In this document: in pieces, positions 34,021-34,362 of the stretch
Layout of the letters: every line of letters begins with the position of its first letter
How positions within the stretch are numbered: the first letter of the stretch is position 1
Source: Thermoanaerobacter sp.
GTDB taxonomy: Bacteria > Bacillota > Thermoanaerobacteria > Thermoanaerobacterales > Thermoanaerobacteraceae
Direction of reading: 5' to 3'
DNA: 34,362 bases
NCBI GenBank assembly: GCA_014896455.1
Contig: JADBKJ010000029.1
Span: 1-34,362 of the forward strand
Position numbers and translations under genes: made by a program
Notes under the pieces: model-generated
What the model was told of the DNA's origin: nothing
Seen by the model: only the letters and a program-made list of their open reading frames with translations
The model's database searches: none

Positions 34021-34186
34021 AATTTAGTAATTTCTTTATTTCTTCTACAGATAACTTTGTAATTTTGGCAATCTTATTAATATCCATTCCTTCTTTTAGA
34101 AGTTCTCTGGCTATTTCTATACTTTTTTCTTTTTTACCCTTTTCTAAAATATTTTTATATACCTTTGATTCCTCAAGTATTGACAT
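34019..34186 (-). CDS. Rpn-type C-terminal small protein (copy 2)
   Basis: 55 residues: MSILEESKVYKNILEKGKKE, then SIEIARELLKEGMDINKIAKITKLSVEEIKKLLN split by no stop, with GGAAGTGAT before the ATG. The second half is the helix-turn-helix-like tail (LLKEGM..IAKITKLSVEEI) common at the C-terminus of Rpn/PD-(D/E)XK recombination-promoting nucleases. The nuclease domain itself is absent upstream. It is either the remnant of a full Rpn gene or a stand-alone small protein; its own ribosome site, and a paralogue with the same start at 22257, favour the latter. Confidence 0.6.
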   Translation of the reverse strand: MSILEESKVYKNILEKGKKEKSIEIARELLKEGMDINKIAKITKLSVEEIKKLLN

Positions 34187-34255
34187 GTTTATCACTTCCT
34201 TATACTTCTACTGCAATTATAACATTCTTGGAGTATGAATGAAATAAAAAAATAT

Positions 34256-34287
34256 GCCCTGTATAGAGTAACTGCTCTATACAGGGC
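34256..34287 (-). terminator. terminator of the gene entering from the right edge
   Basis: GCCCTGTATAGAG and CTCTATACAGGGC form a perfect 13-bp stem with a 6-base loop, followed on the minus strand by ATATTTTTTTATT. Confidence 0.88.
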
Positions 34288-34294
34288 TATTGTA

Positions 34295-34360
34295 TTAAAA
34301 TTTTGGTCCAATGATTTGTGATTTTGAATTATCATATATTGTGCCCTTCACTCTGACGGT
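34295..34360 (-). CDS. 3' end of an unidentified gene (rest outside window)
   Basis: On the minus strand one frame is open from the right edge: TVRVKGTIYDN then SKSQIIGPKF and a stop at 34295-34297. A strong terminator starts seven bases further on, which supports a real gene end. Twenty-one residues are too few to name it. Confidence 0.45.
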   Translation of the reverse strand, partial: TVRVKGTIYDNSKSQIIGPKF

Positions 34361-34362
34361 AA

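Overview
The window comes from a low-GC Gram-positive bacterium, most likely a thermophilic anaerobe of the Thermoanaerobacter/Caldanaerobacter type. The evidence is AT-rich codon use, strong AGGAGG-type ribosome sites, PRD/BglG-type regulation, c-di-GMP genes and several ABC operons for scavenging. The genus is inferred from style; no rRNA or other marker gene is present. I see no tRNA, rRNA or CRISPR array.

Layout. (1) 1-1205 (+): 3' part of a 2-oxoacid dehydrogenase E2 gene, ending in a strong terminator. (2) 1206-1834: decayed spacer with broken coding remnants and a 43-base poly-T run. (3) 1835-4872 (+): a DUF342/FapA-like protein, a GGDEF-EAL protein and a coupled 53-codon membrane ORF that looks truncated. 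(4) 4858-13167 (-): a ten-gene operon. In order of transcription it encodes a PRD/EIIB regulator, an amidohydrolase, a stand-alone PRD protein, an SFCGS glycine-rich protein, DUF4312, DUF4311, DUF4310, a DgaE-like PLP ammonia lyase, a DgaF-like KDGP aldolase and a Cof-type HAD phosphatase. This matches an experimentally undescribed cluster (the EF_0829-EF_0839 type families) and is the best candidate for a new system: an unrecognised transporter controlled by PTS phosphorylation, feeding an amino-sugar-acid type pathway. (5) 13400-21696 (-): a DppDFBC peptide ABC transporter with its binding protein, a D-aminoacylase and an M19 dipeptidase, suited to scavenging D-amino-acid-containing peptides. 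(6) 21941-22167: first copy of a GC-rich structured repeat, beside a truncated Rpn-type small gene. (7) 22359-30947 (-): an operon with an amidohydrolase, a ROK repressor, an Fe3+/polyamine-type ABC transporter, an argininosuccinate-lyase-like enzyme and a frameshifted BadF/NagK-type kinase. (8) 30948-34362: a decaying accessory zone with a transposase relic, a broken HEPN/MNT pair, a possible small RNA, an LPD29-like gene, a second copy of the GC-rich repeat, a three-repeat small protein, a second Rpn-type small gene and the 3' end of one more gene.

How they work together. The operons in (5) and (7) share a 13-bp promoter motif, TTAGTTRACTWAA (R = A/G, W = A/T). In (7) it lies just downstream of a TATAAT -10, and in (5) it overlaps the -35. 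The ROK protein in (7) is the obvious candidate to bind both, which would make (5) and (7) one regulon. Region (4) would instead answer to HPr/EII phosphorylation through PRD histidines and an EIIB cysteine.
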